A stretch of DNA of 64,000 bases, taken from contig NZ_AVCS01000006.1 in the NCBI RefSeq assembly GCF_000498495.1, forward strand, positions 248,001 through 312,000, written 5' to 3'. Shown one piece after another: positions 43,282-52,512 of this stretch (position 1 is its first letter; each line of letters opens with the position of its first letter). Source of the DNA: Flavobacterium enshiense DK69 (lineage in GTDB: Bacteria; Bacteroidota; Bacteroidia; Flavobacteriales; Flavobacteriaceae). The notes beneath the pieces are model-generated. The model was not told where the DNA came from, searched no databases, and was given only the letters and a program-made list of their open reading frames with translations. Both the position numbers and the translations under genes were made by a program.

Positions 43282-44286
43282 ATGAAGAAAAAATTAGAAG
43301 CCGAATTAATCAGTATCGCTCACCGAATTTTAAAGATGAAAAATAGGGATGATGTGGTTCAGCTGCACCAGGAAGCCCAGAAATTATATGAGAATTTGTC
43401 CATTCTTCGTTTTTATGAAGAAAACATTGAAGCATTGAAACCTGAACTGTCTCAGTCAGTTTTGGAGGAAAAAATGGAGTTGGCTAATGAGAAAAAAAGC
43501 GAAGTTGCACCCGAAGTAAAATCTGTTGTTGCCGAAACAGTAATTAGCACTCCTTTGGTTGAAGCTCCGGTCGAAGTTCCAGCAGAGGATGAGAAAGTTG
43601 AAGCTCCAATAGAAGAGCAAAAAGAAGAAATAGCAGATGCCTCGGCTGAACCAGAAAAAGAAGAAGAAAAAATAGTAGTAGGGGAAATAGCGATTGATGA
43701 AGATGAAGTAGAAGAGGAGCCTGTAGTAGCAGAAGAACCTGAAACACTTCTTTTTGAACCGGCTTCGGAAGAAGTAAAAGAAGGGAAAAAAGCAGAACCA
43801 AAGCAAATATCGTTTGAGGAGCTGTTGGGGAATTCCTATCATGAAGCCGATTTTGTCAAAGTGAACGATGTTCCGAAAGAAGCTGAAAAAACAACCGAAA
43901 CTGTTTTTGAGAAAGTTGTTGAGGTAGAAGAAGTACCTGTTAAGGATAAAGTTGTTGTTGAAGAGCCTTTAAGCCATAGGCCATTAGAGAGCATCAAAAA
44001 AGAAATCGAAACCGAAAAAGCCGAATACCGAGCTTTATCGCTTAATGATAAATTCAATAAAACAATTACGCTTACTTTAAACGACCGTATCGCTTTTGAA
44101 AAAAATCTTTTTGGCGGAAGCGGTGAAGATTTAAATCGTGTATTGTCTCAGTTGAATACCTTCAATACGCTGGAAGAAGCAAAAAGTTTTATAGACGATT
44201 TGGTAAAACCGGATTATAACGACTGGAAAGGGAAAGACGAATACAGTGAGCGTTTTATGGAACTGGTAGAGAAAAAATTTGCCTAA
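43282..44286 (+). CDS. Acidic, Glu/Val-rich hypothetical protein
   Basis: A 334-residue cytoplasmic protein. Residues 1-65 form an alpha-helical head (HRILKMKNRDDVVQLHQEAQ), about 66-245 are a low-complexity Glu/Val/Pro-rich acidic stretch, and the last 80 residues form a helical tail (NDRIAFEKNLFGGSGEDLNR, then WKGKDEYSERFMELVEKKF). No family name is known to me, though similar proteins occur next to rsmI in Flavobacteriia as I recall. Its stop codon is followed at once by the rsmI start, so the two are translated together. Confidence 0.75.
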   Translation: MKKKLEAELISIAHRILKMKNRDDVVQLHQEAQKLYENLSILRFYEENIEALKPELSQSVLEEKMELANEKKSEVAPEVKSVVAETVISTPLVEAPVEVPAEDEKVEAPIEEQKEEIADASAEPEKEEEKIVVGEIAIDEDEVEEEPVVAEEPETLLFEPASEEVKEGKKAEPKQISFEELLGNSYHEADFVKVNDVPKEAEKTTETVFEKVVEVEEVPVKDKVVVEEPLSHRPLESIKKEIETEKAEYRALSLNDKFNKTITLTLNDRIAFEKNLFGGSGEDLNRVLSQLNTFNTLEEAKSFIDDLVKPDYNDWKGKDEYSERFMELVEKKFA

Positions 44287-44964
44287 ATGGGAAAACTGTA
44301 TTTAGTGCCGACGCCAATTGGGAATCTGGACGATATGACTTTCAGGGCTATTAAGGTTTTGAAGGAAGTCGATCTGATTCTGGCCGAAGACACCCGAAAC
44401 AGCGGAAAACTGCTCAAGCATTTCGAGATTGCCACGCATATGCAGAGCCATCACATGCACAACGAACACAAAACGGTGGAAAACATCGTGAAACGTTTGC
44501 AGACGGGAGAAAATATTGCGTTGATTTCCGATGCGGGAACACCAGCCATTTCTGATCCCGGATTTTTGCTGACAAGAGCCTGCGTGGAAAACGGTGTTGA
44601 GGTGGAATGCCTTCCCGGAGCCACTGCTTTTGTGCCGGCTTTGGTGAACAGCGGCCTGCCGAATGATAAATTTGTTTTCGAAGGTTTTCTTCCCGATAAA
44701 AAAGGACGTCAAACGCGCTATTTGGCTTTAGCCGAAGAAACCCGCACGATGATTCTCTATGTTTCTCCCCATAAACTTGTGAAGACGTTGGCCGAGTTTG
44801 TTCAGTATTTTGGTGCTGACAGACCAGTTTCCGTATCAAGGGAATTGTCGAAATTACACGAAGAAACCGTGCGCGGTACTGCGGAAGAAGTACTGAAACA
44901 TTTTGAAGCCAAACCGCCAAAAGGAGAGATCGTTGTGGTCATAGGCGGTAAAACAAACAAGTAA
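44287..44964 (+). CDS. rsmI: 16S rRNA 2'-O-ribose C1402 methyltransferase
   Basis: A 225-residue SAM-dependent methyltransferase of the tetrapyrrole-methylase fold that methylates the ribose of C1402 in 16S rRNA. Marks: MGKLYLVPTPIGNLDDMTFR at the start, ILAEDTRNSGKLLKHF, ALISDAGTPAISDPGFLL and LPGATAFVPALVNSGLP, then SRELSKLHEETVRGT. It starts immediately after the acidic protein's stop. Confidence 0.95.
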   Translation: MGKLYLVPTPIGNLDDMTFRAIKVLKEVDLILAEDTRNSGKLLKHFEIATHMQSHHMHNEHKTVENIVKRLQTGENIALISDAGTPAISDPGFLLTRACVENGVEVECLPGATAFVPALVNSGLPNDKFVFEGFLPDKKGRQTRYLALAEETRTMILYVSPHKLVKTLAEFVQYFGADRPVSVSRELSKLHEETVRGTAEEVLKHFEAKPPKGEIVVVIGGKTNK

Positions 44965-44989
44965 TTTTATTTCAACTTTTATAAATACA

Positions 44990-45415
44990 ATGGATACTCA
45001 TAAAGTGATAACTTCCTGGAAAGGAAAAATGAAATTTGAATCAGATAACCCTAGCGGCGATACCATTGCCATTGATGCCGGACCGGATAGTGGCGGTGAT
45101 GGATGTGGACTTCGACCAAAAGCCATGATGTTGTCGGCTTTGGCGGGCTGTACAGGGTTGGACGTAGCTTCTCTTATAGAAAAGATGAAACTGGAAGTGG
45201 AAGATTTCCGAATTGATACTGAAGGGGACCTAACGGAAGAACATCCTAAAAGCTATCACACGGTTCGCGTGAATTATCATTTTTTTGGAAAAAACCTTGA
45301 CGAAAAGAAACTGGAAAGAGCAGTAAACTTGTCCGTAGAAAAATATTGCGGTGTGATGGTAATGTTCCGTCAGTTTGCTAAAGTTGAGATAAATATAGAA
45401 TTCCACAAAAATTAA
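44990..45415 (+). CDS. OsmC family peroxiredoxin-like protein
   Basis: A 141-residue OsmC/Ohr-fold protein; members reduce organic hydroperoxides with two Cys. Both are present, in LAGCTGLDVASLIEKM (near 54) and VEKYCGVMVMF (near 124). The family Glu/Arg are likely also present but not certain from inspection. It is 25 bases after rsmI and 3 bases before the HopJ-like gene. Confidence 0.88.
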   Translation: MDTHKVITSWKGKMKFESDNPSGDTIAIDAGPDSGGDGCGLRPKAMMLSALAGCTGLDVASLIEKMKLEVEDFRIDTEGDLTEEHPKSYHTVRVNYHFFGKNLDEKKLERAVNLSVEKYCGVMVMFRQFAKVEINIEFHKN

Positions 45416-45418
45416 ATT

Positions 45419-45757
45419 ATGAATGTAGTTGAATTATTGGAAAAGGTTTCCAATCATGCCGTTTTGCCTTTTTCAGAAGTTATCGAAACCATTGACGGTA
45501 ATTATGATTTTGTTCCTTCCGCCTTTAAAAACGGGGAGACGTTTAATGAAGAAGGAGTAAATAATGGGTCCTGCAAAGTGTATTCTTTTGCAAAAATGCA
45601 TGAATTGAGCGAAGCGGAAACGCTGTATCTTTTTGGGGAGCACTATCAAAAAGTTTTAGAAACTCCAGAAGAGGCAGATCATCAGAATATCAGAAATTTT
45701 ATGAAATTCGGATGGGGTGGAATCGTTTTCGAAAAAACGGCCCTGACTGCGAAGTAA
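45419..45757 (+). CDS. HopJ type III effector-like protein
   Basis: A 112-residue protein matching the short HopJ domain family (FSEVIETIDGNYDFVPSAF, then NNGSCKVYSFAKMHELSEAE and a late NIRNFMKFGWGGIVFE). The name comes from Pseudomonas effectors, but this small domain is widespread in free-living bacteria and no type III system is seen here, so an effector role is not implied. The function is unknown. Confidence 0.82.
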   Translation: MNVVELLEKVSNHAVLPFSEVIETIDGNYDFVPSAFKNGETFNEEGVNNGSCKVYSFAKMHELSEAETLYLFGEHYQKVLETPEEADHQNIRNFMKFGWGGIVFEKTALTAK

Positions 45758-45822
45758 TAATTTTTTTTAAAAAATATATACGCCGAAATAATTCATTGTC
45801 AATTGAAAATCTGTAATTCATT

Positions 45823-47511
45823 ATGCGTTGGAAATTAAGATCTAAGCCCAATCAGGAAAAAGTACAAGCCTTACAAAATGCACTTCAGGTAGATGAAATC
45901 ATTGCTGCCCTGCTTGTTCAACGTGGAATCGAAACTTTTGAACAAGCAAAATCTTTTTTCCGTCCCACTTTAGCGGATTTACATGATCCATACCTTATGA
46001 AGGATATGGACAAGGCGGTGGAACGCATCGAACAAGCCATTGCCAATGAAGAAAATATACTGGTTTTTGGGGATTATGATGTAGACGGTACCACGGCGGT
46101 TTCTTTAATGTCCTCTTACCTGCGCAGTTTTTATCCGAATGTAGCTACTTATATTCCGGACCGCTACAAAGAAGGTTACGGAGTTTCCTACCAAGGCATC
46201 GATTTTGCGGATGATAACGGATTTTCTCTTATTATTGCTTTGGACTGCGGTATCAAATCGATCGACCATGTTGTTTATGCAAAAGCAAAAAATATAGATT
46301 TCGTAATTTGTGATCACCACCGTCCGGGAGATGTTTTGCCTGACGCTGTAGCTGTTTTGGATCCGAAGCGAACTGATTGTTCATATCCGTATGATGAGTT
46401 GTGCGGTTGCGGAGTTGGATTCAAGCTGATTCAGGCACTGGCTCAAAACAGAAACTTAACGGTTGAGGATTTGGTTCCTTATCTGGATTTAGTAGCGACC
46501 GCGATTGCAGCGGATATTGTTCCGATTACTGGGGAAAATCGTGTTTTGGCTAAATTCGGGTTGGATGTAATTAACTCAAACCCGCGTCCGGGAATCAAAG
46601 CGCTGATTCAGAATTTAAAACGAAGCGTGCTTACGATAACTGATGTGGTTTTTGTCATTGCTCCGCGCATCAATGCCGCAGGACGTATCAAACACGGAAA
46701 TTATGCCGTAGAATTACTGACGGAATTCGATTTGGAACAAGCCGAAGAATTTGCGTCCCAGATAGAATCGTTAAACACTGACCGAAAAGATTTAGACAAA
46801 CAGATCACAGTAGAAGCGCTTCAACAAATTATCGATAATGAGGAGCAAAATCGTTTCACAACTGTTGTGTATCAGGAAGACTGGCATAAAGGCGTTATCG
46901 GGATTGTAGCTTCGCGTTTAACGGAAACCTATTACCGTCCAACACTTGTTTTTACCAAAAGCGGCGATAAATTAGCGGCTTCTGCACGTTCGGTAAAAGA
47001 TTTTGATGTGTACAATGCCCTTGAAGCGTGCTCAGAGCACCTGGAACAATTCGGCGGACATATGTATGCAGCCGGAATGACACTAAAAGAGGAGAATTAC
47101 GATAAATTCAAAGAGGCTTTTGAAAGGGTGGTTTCAGACACAATTCATCCTGATTTGTTAATCCCTGAAATTTCAATCGATTCCGAGATAGGTTTATCGG
47201 ATATTAATCCTAAATTCATGCGTATCCTGAAGCAATTCGAACCGTTCGGGCCACAAAACATGACACCGGTCTTTTTAACCAAAGGTTTGAATGATACTGG
47301 TTATGGGAAGAAAATAGGTTCAGGCGAAGAACATTTGAAATTATTTGTTAAACAAAATAATTCGGATAGTTTTGGTGCTATCGGCTTCGGTTTGGCCTCC
47401 AAAAAAGAAATATCCGATAATTTAAATCTGTTTGACGCTGTATTTTCGGTAGAAGAAAATGAATGGAACGGCACCGTTTCGTTACAATTACGACTTCGCG
47501 ATATTCAATAA
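45823..47511 (+). CDS. recJ: Single-stranded-DNA-specific exonuclease RecJ
   Basis: A 562-residue 5'-3' exonuclease on single-stranded DNA used in recombination and mismatch/base-excision repair. The DHH-phosphoesterase motifs are seen: FGDYDVDGTTAVSLM (about 80-95), ALDCGIKSIDH, the DHH triad in VICDHHRPGDVLPDAVAVLD and a GCGVGFKLIQAL stretch, followed by the DHHA1 region with AASARSVKDFDVYNALE and FGGHMYAAGMTL. The 562 residues are usual. Confidence 0.95.
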   Translation: MRWKLRSKPNQEKVQALQNALQVDEIIAALLVQRGIETFEQAKSFFRPTLADLHDPYLMKDMDKAVERIEQAIANEENILVFGDYDVDGTTAVSLMSSYLRSFYPNVATYIPDRYKEGYGVSYQGIDFADDNGFSLIIALDCGIKSIDHVVYAKAKNIDFVICDHHRPGDVLPDAVAVLDPKRTDCSYPYDELCGCGVGFKLIQALAQNRNLTVEDLVPYLDLVATAIAADIVPITGENRVLAKFGLDVINSNPRPGIKALIQNLKRSVLTITDVVFVIAPRINAAGRIKHGNYAVELLTEFDLEQAEEFASQIESLNTDRKDLDKQITVEALQQIIDNEEQNRFTTVVYQEDWHKGVIGIVASRLTETYYRPTLVFTKSGDKLAASARSVKDFDVYNALEACSEHLEQFGGHMYAAGMTLKEENYDKFKEAFERVVSDTIHPDLLIPEISIDSEIGLSDINPKFMRILKQFEPFGPQNMTPVFLTKGLNDTGYGKKIGSGEEHLKLFVKQNNSDSFGAIGFGLASKKEISDNLNLFDAVFSVEENEWNGTVSLQLRLRDIQ

Positions 47512-47541
47512 TATTTATTTAGAATCATTTTAAATAATTTG

Positions 47542-47549
47542 TATATTTG
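47542..47549 (+). promoter_or_regulatory. -7 box of the small Cys protein gene
   Basis: TATATTTG, 16 bases before the ATG at 47566. It overlaps an upstream TTG start and so argues against that start. Confidence 0.55.
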
Positions 47550-47565
47550 TTCAAAATCGAATACG

Positions 47566-47919
47566 ATGGATCAGATAGAACAATTATATCACAATGATTT
47601 TGGTGTGGCTTTTTATTGGGTTAAAAACGATAAGATTTTGAGAGAGAAAGTCCAATTGGTTTTTAAAGAAACCGGTTTTTATCTTTCGCTTTCAGAATTG
47701 ATGAAATTTTCGGCGAATATTGAAACTACGTGCAGAAATATCAAATGTTCTGATTGCAAACTTCGTGAACATTGTCACAAATTTCTGTTGGAGACCCCTT
47801 TTCCCGGTTTGGAATTAGCGGTTTCAGAGAGCGAAGCGATGCAACTTAAAGATTTGGTTTCGGGTACTTTGTTTCAGGTTCAGTTGGACAATTATCTGAA
47901 TGATTTCTGTAAAAATTAA
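47566..47919 (+). CDS. Small Cys-containing hypothetical protein
   Basis: A 117-residue protein from the ATG at 47566; a TTG nine codons upstream lies under the -7 box and is rejected. The N-terminal half is alpha/beta. The middle carries four closely spaced Cys and a His (TTCRNIKCSDCKLREHCHKF, about residues 54-73), which could bind a metal or an Fe-S cluster; the C-terminal half is helical (ESEAMQLKDLV). No family is known to me. Its stop overlaps the stop of umuD on the other strand by a few bases, with no terminator between. Confidence 0.75.
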   Translation: MDQIEQLYHNDFGVAFYWVKNDKILREKVQLVFKETGFYLSLSELMKFSANIETTCRNIKCSDCKLREHCHKFLLETPFPGLELAVSESEAMQLKDLVSGTLFQVQLDNYLNDFCKN

Positions 47920-48353
47920 ATGCTTTTTACCACAAAAGTCACAATACCCCAAATGAGGAGCTGATTGTCTTCCGTAACTTTTATGGGCTCATACGTATCG
48001 TTTTCGGGAACCAGATAGACACAGTCGGTTTCGATTTTAATGCGTTTTACCGTAAATTCTCCATCAATACAACAAACTGCAATTTTATTGTTAGCGGGTT
48101 CCAGGCTTCGGTCGATGACCAAAATATCCCCATCGTCAATTCCGGCGCCAGTCATAGAGTTTCCGCTGGCCCGGGCATAAAAAGTGGCATCTTTGTTTTT
48201 AATCAACAGAACATCCAAACTGACTTTTGAACCGTCAAAATCGGCAGCTGGGGAAGGGAAGCCAGCTTTGATCCCACCTTCAATGAAAGGAATTCCCGCC
48301 GAATTATCGAAATCTGGTTTGAAAAAAGTTAGGTTTGGTTTCGCTACTGACAT
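47916..48353 (-). CDS. umuD: UmuD-type SOS protein (LexA-fold auto-protease)
   Basis: About 145 residues when started at the ATG at 48353, where the family start MSVAKPNLTFF-type sequence begins; a start at 48422 would lie deep in umuC. The RecA-stimulated self-cleavage site is at GGIKAGFPSP (Ala-Gly). The S24 nucleophile Ser is in ARASGNSMTGAGI, and Lys in GEFTVKRIKI. It overlaps the end of umuC by 10 bases. Partner of UmuC in error-prone polymerase V. Confidence 0.92.
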   Translation of the reverse strand: MSVAKPNLTFFKPDFDNSAGIPFIEGGIKAGFPSPAADFDGSKVSLDVLLIKNKDATFYARASGNSMTGAGIDDGDILVIDRSLEPANNKIAVCCIDGEFTVKRIKIETDCVYLVPENDTYEPIKVTEDNQLLIWGIVTFVVKSI

Positions 48354-49612
48354 TTTACCGTAATAATATCTTTTATATTGGTCGTGAAATTTGGAGACAG
48401 GTGATTTTGTTTCATAATCCACGTATGTTGTAAATCCTGATTGCCCAAACGAATTTTGCGTTCACCCGTTTTCTTGTGATAGAGATCAATGACTTCCATC
48501 AGTTTCTGATGTTTGGGATTTTCCTCTTCAAACAAATGCAGCTGTTTTTGGTCTTGCGGAATGAGTTGCGTTACGATTACGCCTGCTTTCATATAAAGTT
48601 CGTTTGGCTCGTATATTTTTTCCAGCATTTGTATGGCCAGATTGCTGATGGTTAGGTTTGAATTGGTCGCAAAGGGAAGCGTTTCCGTACGGCTGAAATA
48701 CAGACGGTTGTCTTTGGTTTTGTGCGGATCTTTTGCCAGAAATACGTTTACGCTGTAACAACAGGAATTCTGTTTGCGGAGTTTTTCGGCACAGACTGTG
48801 GCAAAAGTGGAAACGCGTTCTTTCAGGTCGTCGAAATTCGAAAGTTTGTTTTTGAAACTTCGTGTAATGGCGATGCTTTTTTTGGTTTCCAATGCTTCTT
48901 CAAGTTCAAGCACGGGTTTACCTTCCAATTCACTTTTTAATCGGAGACCAATCACGCCCATTTCGCGTTTGATGAAATTTTCATATTGTGGCTGGATGAA
49001 ATCATAGGCAGTGTTGATTTGCATCGCTTTCATCTTCTTGGTTAAACGATAACCAATCCCCCAGACGTCGCCGATTTTTGTCCATTTAAGCGCTTTGATA
49101 CGTTTTTCGTCAGTGTCAATTACGTGAACACCGCCTGTTTTTTCAGGAAATTTTTTGGCTATCCGATTCGCTACTTTCGATAAAGCTTTGGTAGGAGCGA
49201 TGCCCACACATATTGGTAATCCCAACCATTTGAGAAGACGTTTTCGGATTTGTAAGCCATAGTCGTGGTAATCCTCTATGGAAACCCCATCGAAATTCAG
49301 AAAGGCTTCGTCGATGCTGTAGTCTTCCACATTAGGAGTGAACTGTCGGAGGATATTCATCACACATCCGCTAAGGTCGCCGTATAAGGTATAATTCGAA
49401 GAAAAAATAATAATATTATGTTTCTTCAATTGTTCCCGAACCTGAAATTCGGGTGCTCCCATTGGGATACCGAGTGCTTTGGCTTCTTCACTGCGCGAGA
49501 TGATACAACCGTCGTTATTGGACAAGACCACTATAGGTTTTCCAATAAACTGCGGTTGGAAGACACGCTCGCAGGAGGCGTAAAAGTTATTGCAGTCGAC
49601 TAGTGCATACAT
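48344..49612 (-). CDS. umuC: UmuC-type Y-family DNA polymerase
   Basis: A 422-residue translesion polymerase catalytic subunit. It starts MYALVDCNNFYASCERVFQP, and the Y-family active site is seen in YSIDEAFLNFDGV (near 100) with a first metal Asp in LVDCNNFY. ICVGIAPTKALSKVANRIAK and the HhH-like VWGIGYRLTKKM region follow, and the little-finger domain is C-terminal. It precedes umuD with a short overlap, so umuC is transcribed first, unlike the E. coli order. Confidence 0.94.
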   Translation of the reverse strand: MYALVDCNNFYASCERVFQPQFIGKPIVVLSNNDGCIISRSEEAKALGIPMGAPEFQVREQLKKHNIIIFSSNYTLYGDLSGCVMNILRQFTPNVEDYSIDEAFLNFDGVSIEDYHDYGLQIRKRLLKWLGLPICVGIAPTKALSKVANRIAKKFPEKTGGVHVIDTDEKRIKALKWTKIGDVWGIGYRLTKKMKAMQINTAYDFIQPQYENFIKREMGVIGLRLKSELEGKPVLELEEALETKKSIAITRSFKNKLSNFDDLKERVSTFATVCAEKLRKQNSCCYSVNVFLAKDPHKTKDNRLYFSRTETLPFATNSNLTISNLAIQMLEKIYEPNELYMKAGVIVTQLIPQDQKQLHLFEEENPKHQKLMEVIDLYHKKTGERKIRLGNQDLQHTWIMKQNHLSPNFTTNIKDIITVKCQ

Positions 49613-49637
49613 GGTGTAAAGATACGGAGAAAATAAA

Positions 49638-49662
49638 AAGGCTGCCCATTTTGAGCAGCCTT
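49638..49662 (-). terminator. Terminator of the nuo operon
   Basis: Stem AAGGCTGC/GCAGCCTT with a 9-base loop; on the minus strand it is followed by TTTATTTTC. It sits 23 bases beyond nuoN. Confidence 0.85.
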
Positions 49663-49684
49663 CATATATTCTGAAAATTTTATT

Positions 49685-51052
49685 TTAGAACAAGTCCATC
49701 AATGATGACGGGAATAAACCAATGATGATATTCAATCCCATAGCCGCTACCGCTACGAAATAGAATTCAAAAGGTACTTTTATAGCTTCTTCGCTGGCGT
49801 CTTTGGTGTACATCGCACTAATTACTTTGAAATAGTAGTACACTGCCAACATCGAGTTGATAACTCCGGCAATCACCAAAACTAACCAGCCTGCCTGTAA
49901 GGTTTGATTCAGGATGAAGAATTTTGCGAAGAATCCGGAGAAAATTGGGATACCTGCCATGGATAATAAGGATGCGGTAAGTATCATCGCTAAAAGCGGA
50001 CTTCTTTTTCCTAATCCGTTGAAGTTTTCAATGTCTTCGTTGTCTTTTCCTTTACAAGCGTATATAATTACCGTGAAAGCCGCTACACCTGCCAAGCCAT
50101 AAGCTACGGTGTAGTAGAATAAGCTTCCGGCCGCGTTCTGTAGATTCAACAAAGCCATTACCATGAAACCTGCGTGGGAAATACCCGAGAAGGCCAACAT
50201 TCTTTTGACATTGTTCTGACGTAATGCCATTATATTACCAACAGTCATCGAAGCGATAGAAACGATTACGATTACTAGTTCATACGCAAATTTCATATTA
50301 CCGTTCATGGCCATATTCAGTTTGAAGAATGTCGCCATAGCTGTAACTTTTGCCAGCGTACTCATGGTAGCTGTTGTTAATGTCGGTGCGCCTTCATAAA
50401 CGTCTGGTGCCCAGAAATGGAACGGTACTGTCGCAATTTTGAATAACATCCCCACTGTAATCATGGAAACACCGATGTAAAACCAATCTACCGTTGTTGC
50501 TGAATTCGATGCCTGATTAATCATTTCCATATCGAATGAACCTACAGCACCATAAACCAATGCAATTCCGAAAAGAATAATTCCCGAAGCGAAAGATCCC
50601 ATAAGGAAGTACTTCATACCGGATTCATTACTTTTCATGTTCAAACGGTCACTTCCCGCTAAAACATACAATGAGATGGAAAGGACTTCGATTCCAAGGA
50701 AGAACATCGCTAAGTTTCCGAAAGTAACCATGGAAATTGCTCCGGTTAACAAAAACAGTTTGATGGAAACAAAATCGGAAATTTTAGAGGCTTGATTCTC
50801 ATAAAAATTCTGGCTCAACATTACCAGGAATATGGTCAACACAATAAATAAACTTGAAAATGTCACCGAAAAATTGTCTACTGCAATCATGTTGTTGTAG
50901 TAGCTTCCGGTTGTCCCAAATTCAGTCACAGTCATACCTAAAATGGCCAGTAAACCTACAATAGTTACAGGGACAATGGCTTTTCTTAAGTTGAAAATTT
51001 CAGCTAGAAGGACAATAACGCCTAAAACTGCAATTGCTATTAAAGTATTCAT
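49685..51052 (-). CDS. nuoN: NADH-quinone oxidoreductase subunit N
   Basis: A 455-residue Mrp-antiporter-like proton-pumping subunit of complex I with about 14 membrane helices. Family marks include GIEVLSISLYVLAGSDR, SGMKYFLMGSFASGIILFG, FHFWAPDVYEGAPTLTTATM and KRMLAFSGISHAGFMVMA. It is the last gene of the operon, 14 bases after nuoM. Confidence 0.96.
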   Translation of the reverse strand: MNTLIAIAVLGVIVLLAEIFNLRKAIVPVTIVGLLAILGMTVTEFGTTGSYYNNMIAVDNFSVTFSSLFIVLTIFLVMLSQNFYENQASKISDFVSIKLFLLTGAISMVTFGNLAMFFLGIEVLSISLYVLAGSDRLNMKSNESGMKYFLMGSFASGIILFGIALVYGAVGSFDMEMINQASNSATTVDWFYIGVSMITVGMLFKIATVPFHFWAPDVYEGAPTLTTATMSTLAKVTAMATFFKLNMAMNGNMKFAYELVIVIVSIASMTVGNIMALRQNNVKRMLAFSGISHAGFMVMALLNLQNAAGSLFYYTVAYGLAGVAAFTVIIYACKGKDNEDIENFNGLGKRSPLLAMILTASLLSMAGIPIFSGFFAKFFILNQTLQAGWLVLVIAGVINSMLAVYYYFKVISAMYTKDASEEAIKVPFEFYFVAVAAMGLNIIIGLFPSSLMDLF

Positions 51053-51066
51053 TCTTTTGACTAAAT

Positions 51067-52500
51067 TTATTTAATGTGTACTAAAATCTCCTTGATACTC
51101 GGTGCAATCAGTTCGATGATTGGTTTCGGGAACAATCCGAAGAACAATAAGAAACCGATGATTACAACCATTACGATACCTTCGGTCAACGTAACATCTG
51201 CGAAAGTTTTTGCATTGGTTTCACCTAACATTGCGTGTTGGAACATTCTCAACATATAGAAGGCCCCTAATATGATCGTGGTTCCGCCTAAAACAGCCAG
51301 AGCAATATTCTTTGTAAATAAACTGTATAAAACGGTAAATTCACCGATAAAGTTGAAAGTTCCCGGTAAGGCTACGGAAGCCAAGACCAAGATCATGAAC
51401 ATAGATGCGAATTTTGGTGTTTGCTGACGGATACCGCCCATTTCACTGATTATTCTTGTTTCGTAACGTCTGTAGATGATTTCGGCTGCGAAGAACAAAC
51501 CAACGATTACGAAACCGTGAGCGATCATTTGCAAAATAGCACCACGTAAACCATCAACTGTTAGCGTATAACAACCTGCCGCGATAAGGCCAACGTGAGC
51601 CAATGAGGAGTATGCCAATAATCGTTTTAAATCTTTTTGTTTTAAAGCTACAATAGAACCGTAAATCACTCCGGCGATACTCAAACTGATTATGAAATAC
51701 TGTAATTCTTTTGCCGCATTTGGAGCAATAGGCAATTGCCAACGGATTACCGAATAAAATCCCATTTTCAACATGATACCCGATAAAAGCATGGTTCCCA
51801 CAGTAGGTGCTTTTTGGTAGACGTTTGCCTGCCAAGTGTGGAAAGGAATTAGCGGAATTTTAATTGCATAGGCTAAGAAGAACGCCAGGAAAATCCAAAA
51901 TTCTTCTTTAGACGATAATTCCAAAGCATATAATTTATCCAATTGGAAACTTCCCGCTTTTTGGTACATATAGATGAAGGCTGCCAACATGAATAATGAA
52001 CCTACAAAAGTATAAATGAAGAATTTTATTACCGCTTTTTTACGCTCAGCGATGTCGTCGTTACCCCAAATCAAGGCGATGAAATAGATTGGAACTAAGG
52101 ACAACTCCCAGAAAATGTAGTATAAGAATCCGTCTGATGCCAGGAAGGTTCCCGCCATCGCGAATGCCATAAACATCACTAAAGAATAGAAATTTTTTGG
52201 ATTACTGAAATTGTTTCCGAAAGATGACAGAATGATCAGCGGTATTAAAGCCGTGTTTAAAAGGATCATGGCAATTGCCAGACCGTCAACTTTAAGGGAA
52301 AATAAAACGTTAGGGTTTTTCATCCAAACTGCAGAAAAACCACAGTCGATACCCTGATTAAACTGATTTAAAATAACAAGAGAAGCACCTAAAGCCGCCA
52401 CGCTGAAAAACAGGGCTACTTTGGAAGCCAGCGCATTTCCTGAGAAAAAGGTCGCTAAAGCTCCGATTAATAATAGAATTAGTACTATAGTTACGTCCAT
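51067..52500 (-). CDS. nuoM: NADH-quinone oxidoreductase subunit M
   Basis: A 477-residue antiporter-like membrane subunit with about 14 helices. The conserved Glu is in FWELSLVPIYFIALIWG and the key Lys in IPLIPFHTWQANVYQKAPT; LKRLLAYSSLAHVGLIAAG follows. It is 12 bases downstream of nuoL. Confidence 0.96.
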   Translation of the reverse strand: MDVTIVLILLLIGALATFFSGNALASKVALFFSVAALGASLVILNQFNQGIDCGFSAVWMKNPNVLFSLKVDGLAIAMILLNTALIPLIILSSFGNNFSNPKNFYSLVMFMAFAMAGTFLASDGFLYYIFWELSLVPIYFIALIWGNDDIAERKKAVIKFFIYTFVGSLFMLAAFIYMYQKAGSFQLDKLYALELSSKEEFWIFLAFFLAYAIKIPLIPFHTWQANVYQKAPTVGTMLLSGIMLKMGFYSVIRWQLPIAPNAAKELQYFIISLSIAGVIYGSIVALKQKDLKRLLAYSSLAHVGLIAAGCYTLTVDGLRGAILQMIAHGFVIVGLFFAAEIIYRRYETRIISEMGGIRQQTPKFASMFMILVLASVALPGTFNFIGEFTVLYSLFTKNIALAVLGGTTIILGAFYMLRMFQHAMLGETNAKTFADVTLTEGIVMVVIIGFLLFFGLFPKPIIELIAPSIKEILVHIK

Positions 52501-52512
52501 TATATGTATTGA

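Noticed and set aside
43456..43842. Phe/Leu-rich minus-strand ORFs looking like membrane proteins
   Set aside because: They mirror the Glu/Val-rich coding stretch of the acidic protein (GAA/GAG read as TTC/CTC).
45419..45757. A type III effector
   Set aside because: The HopJ name is historical; no secretion system or virulence context is present.
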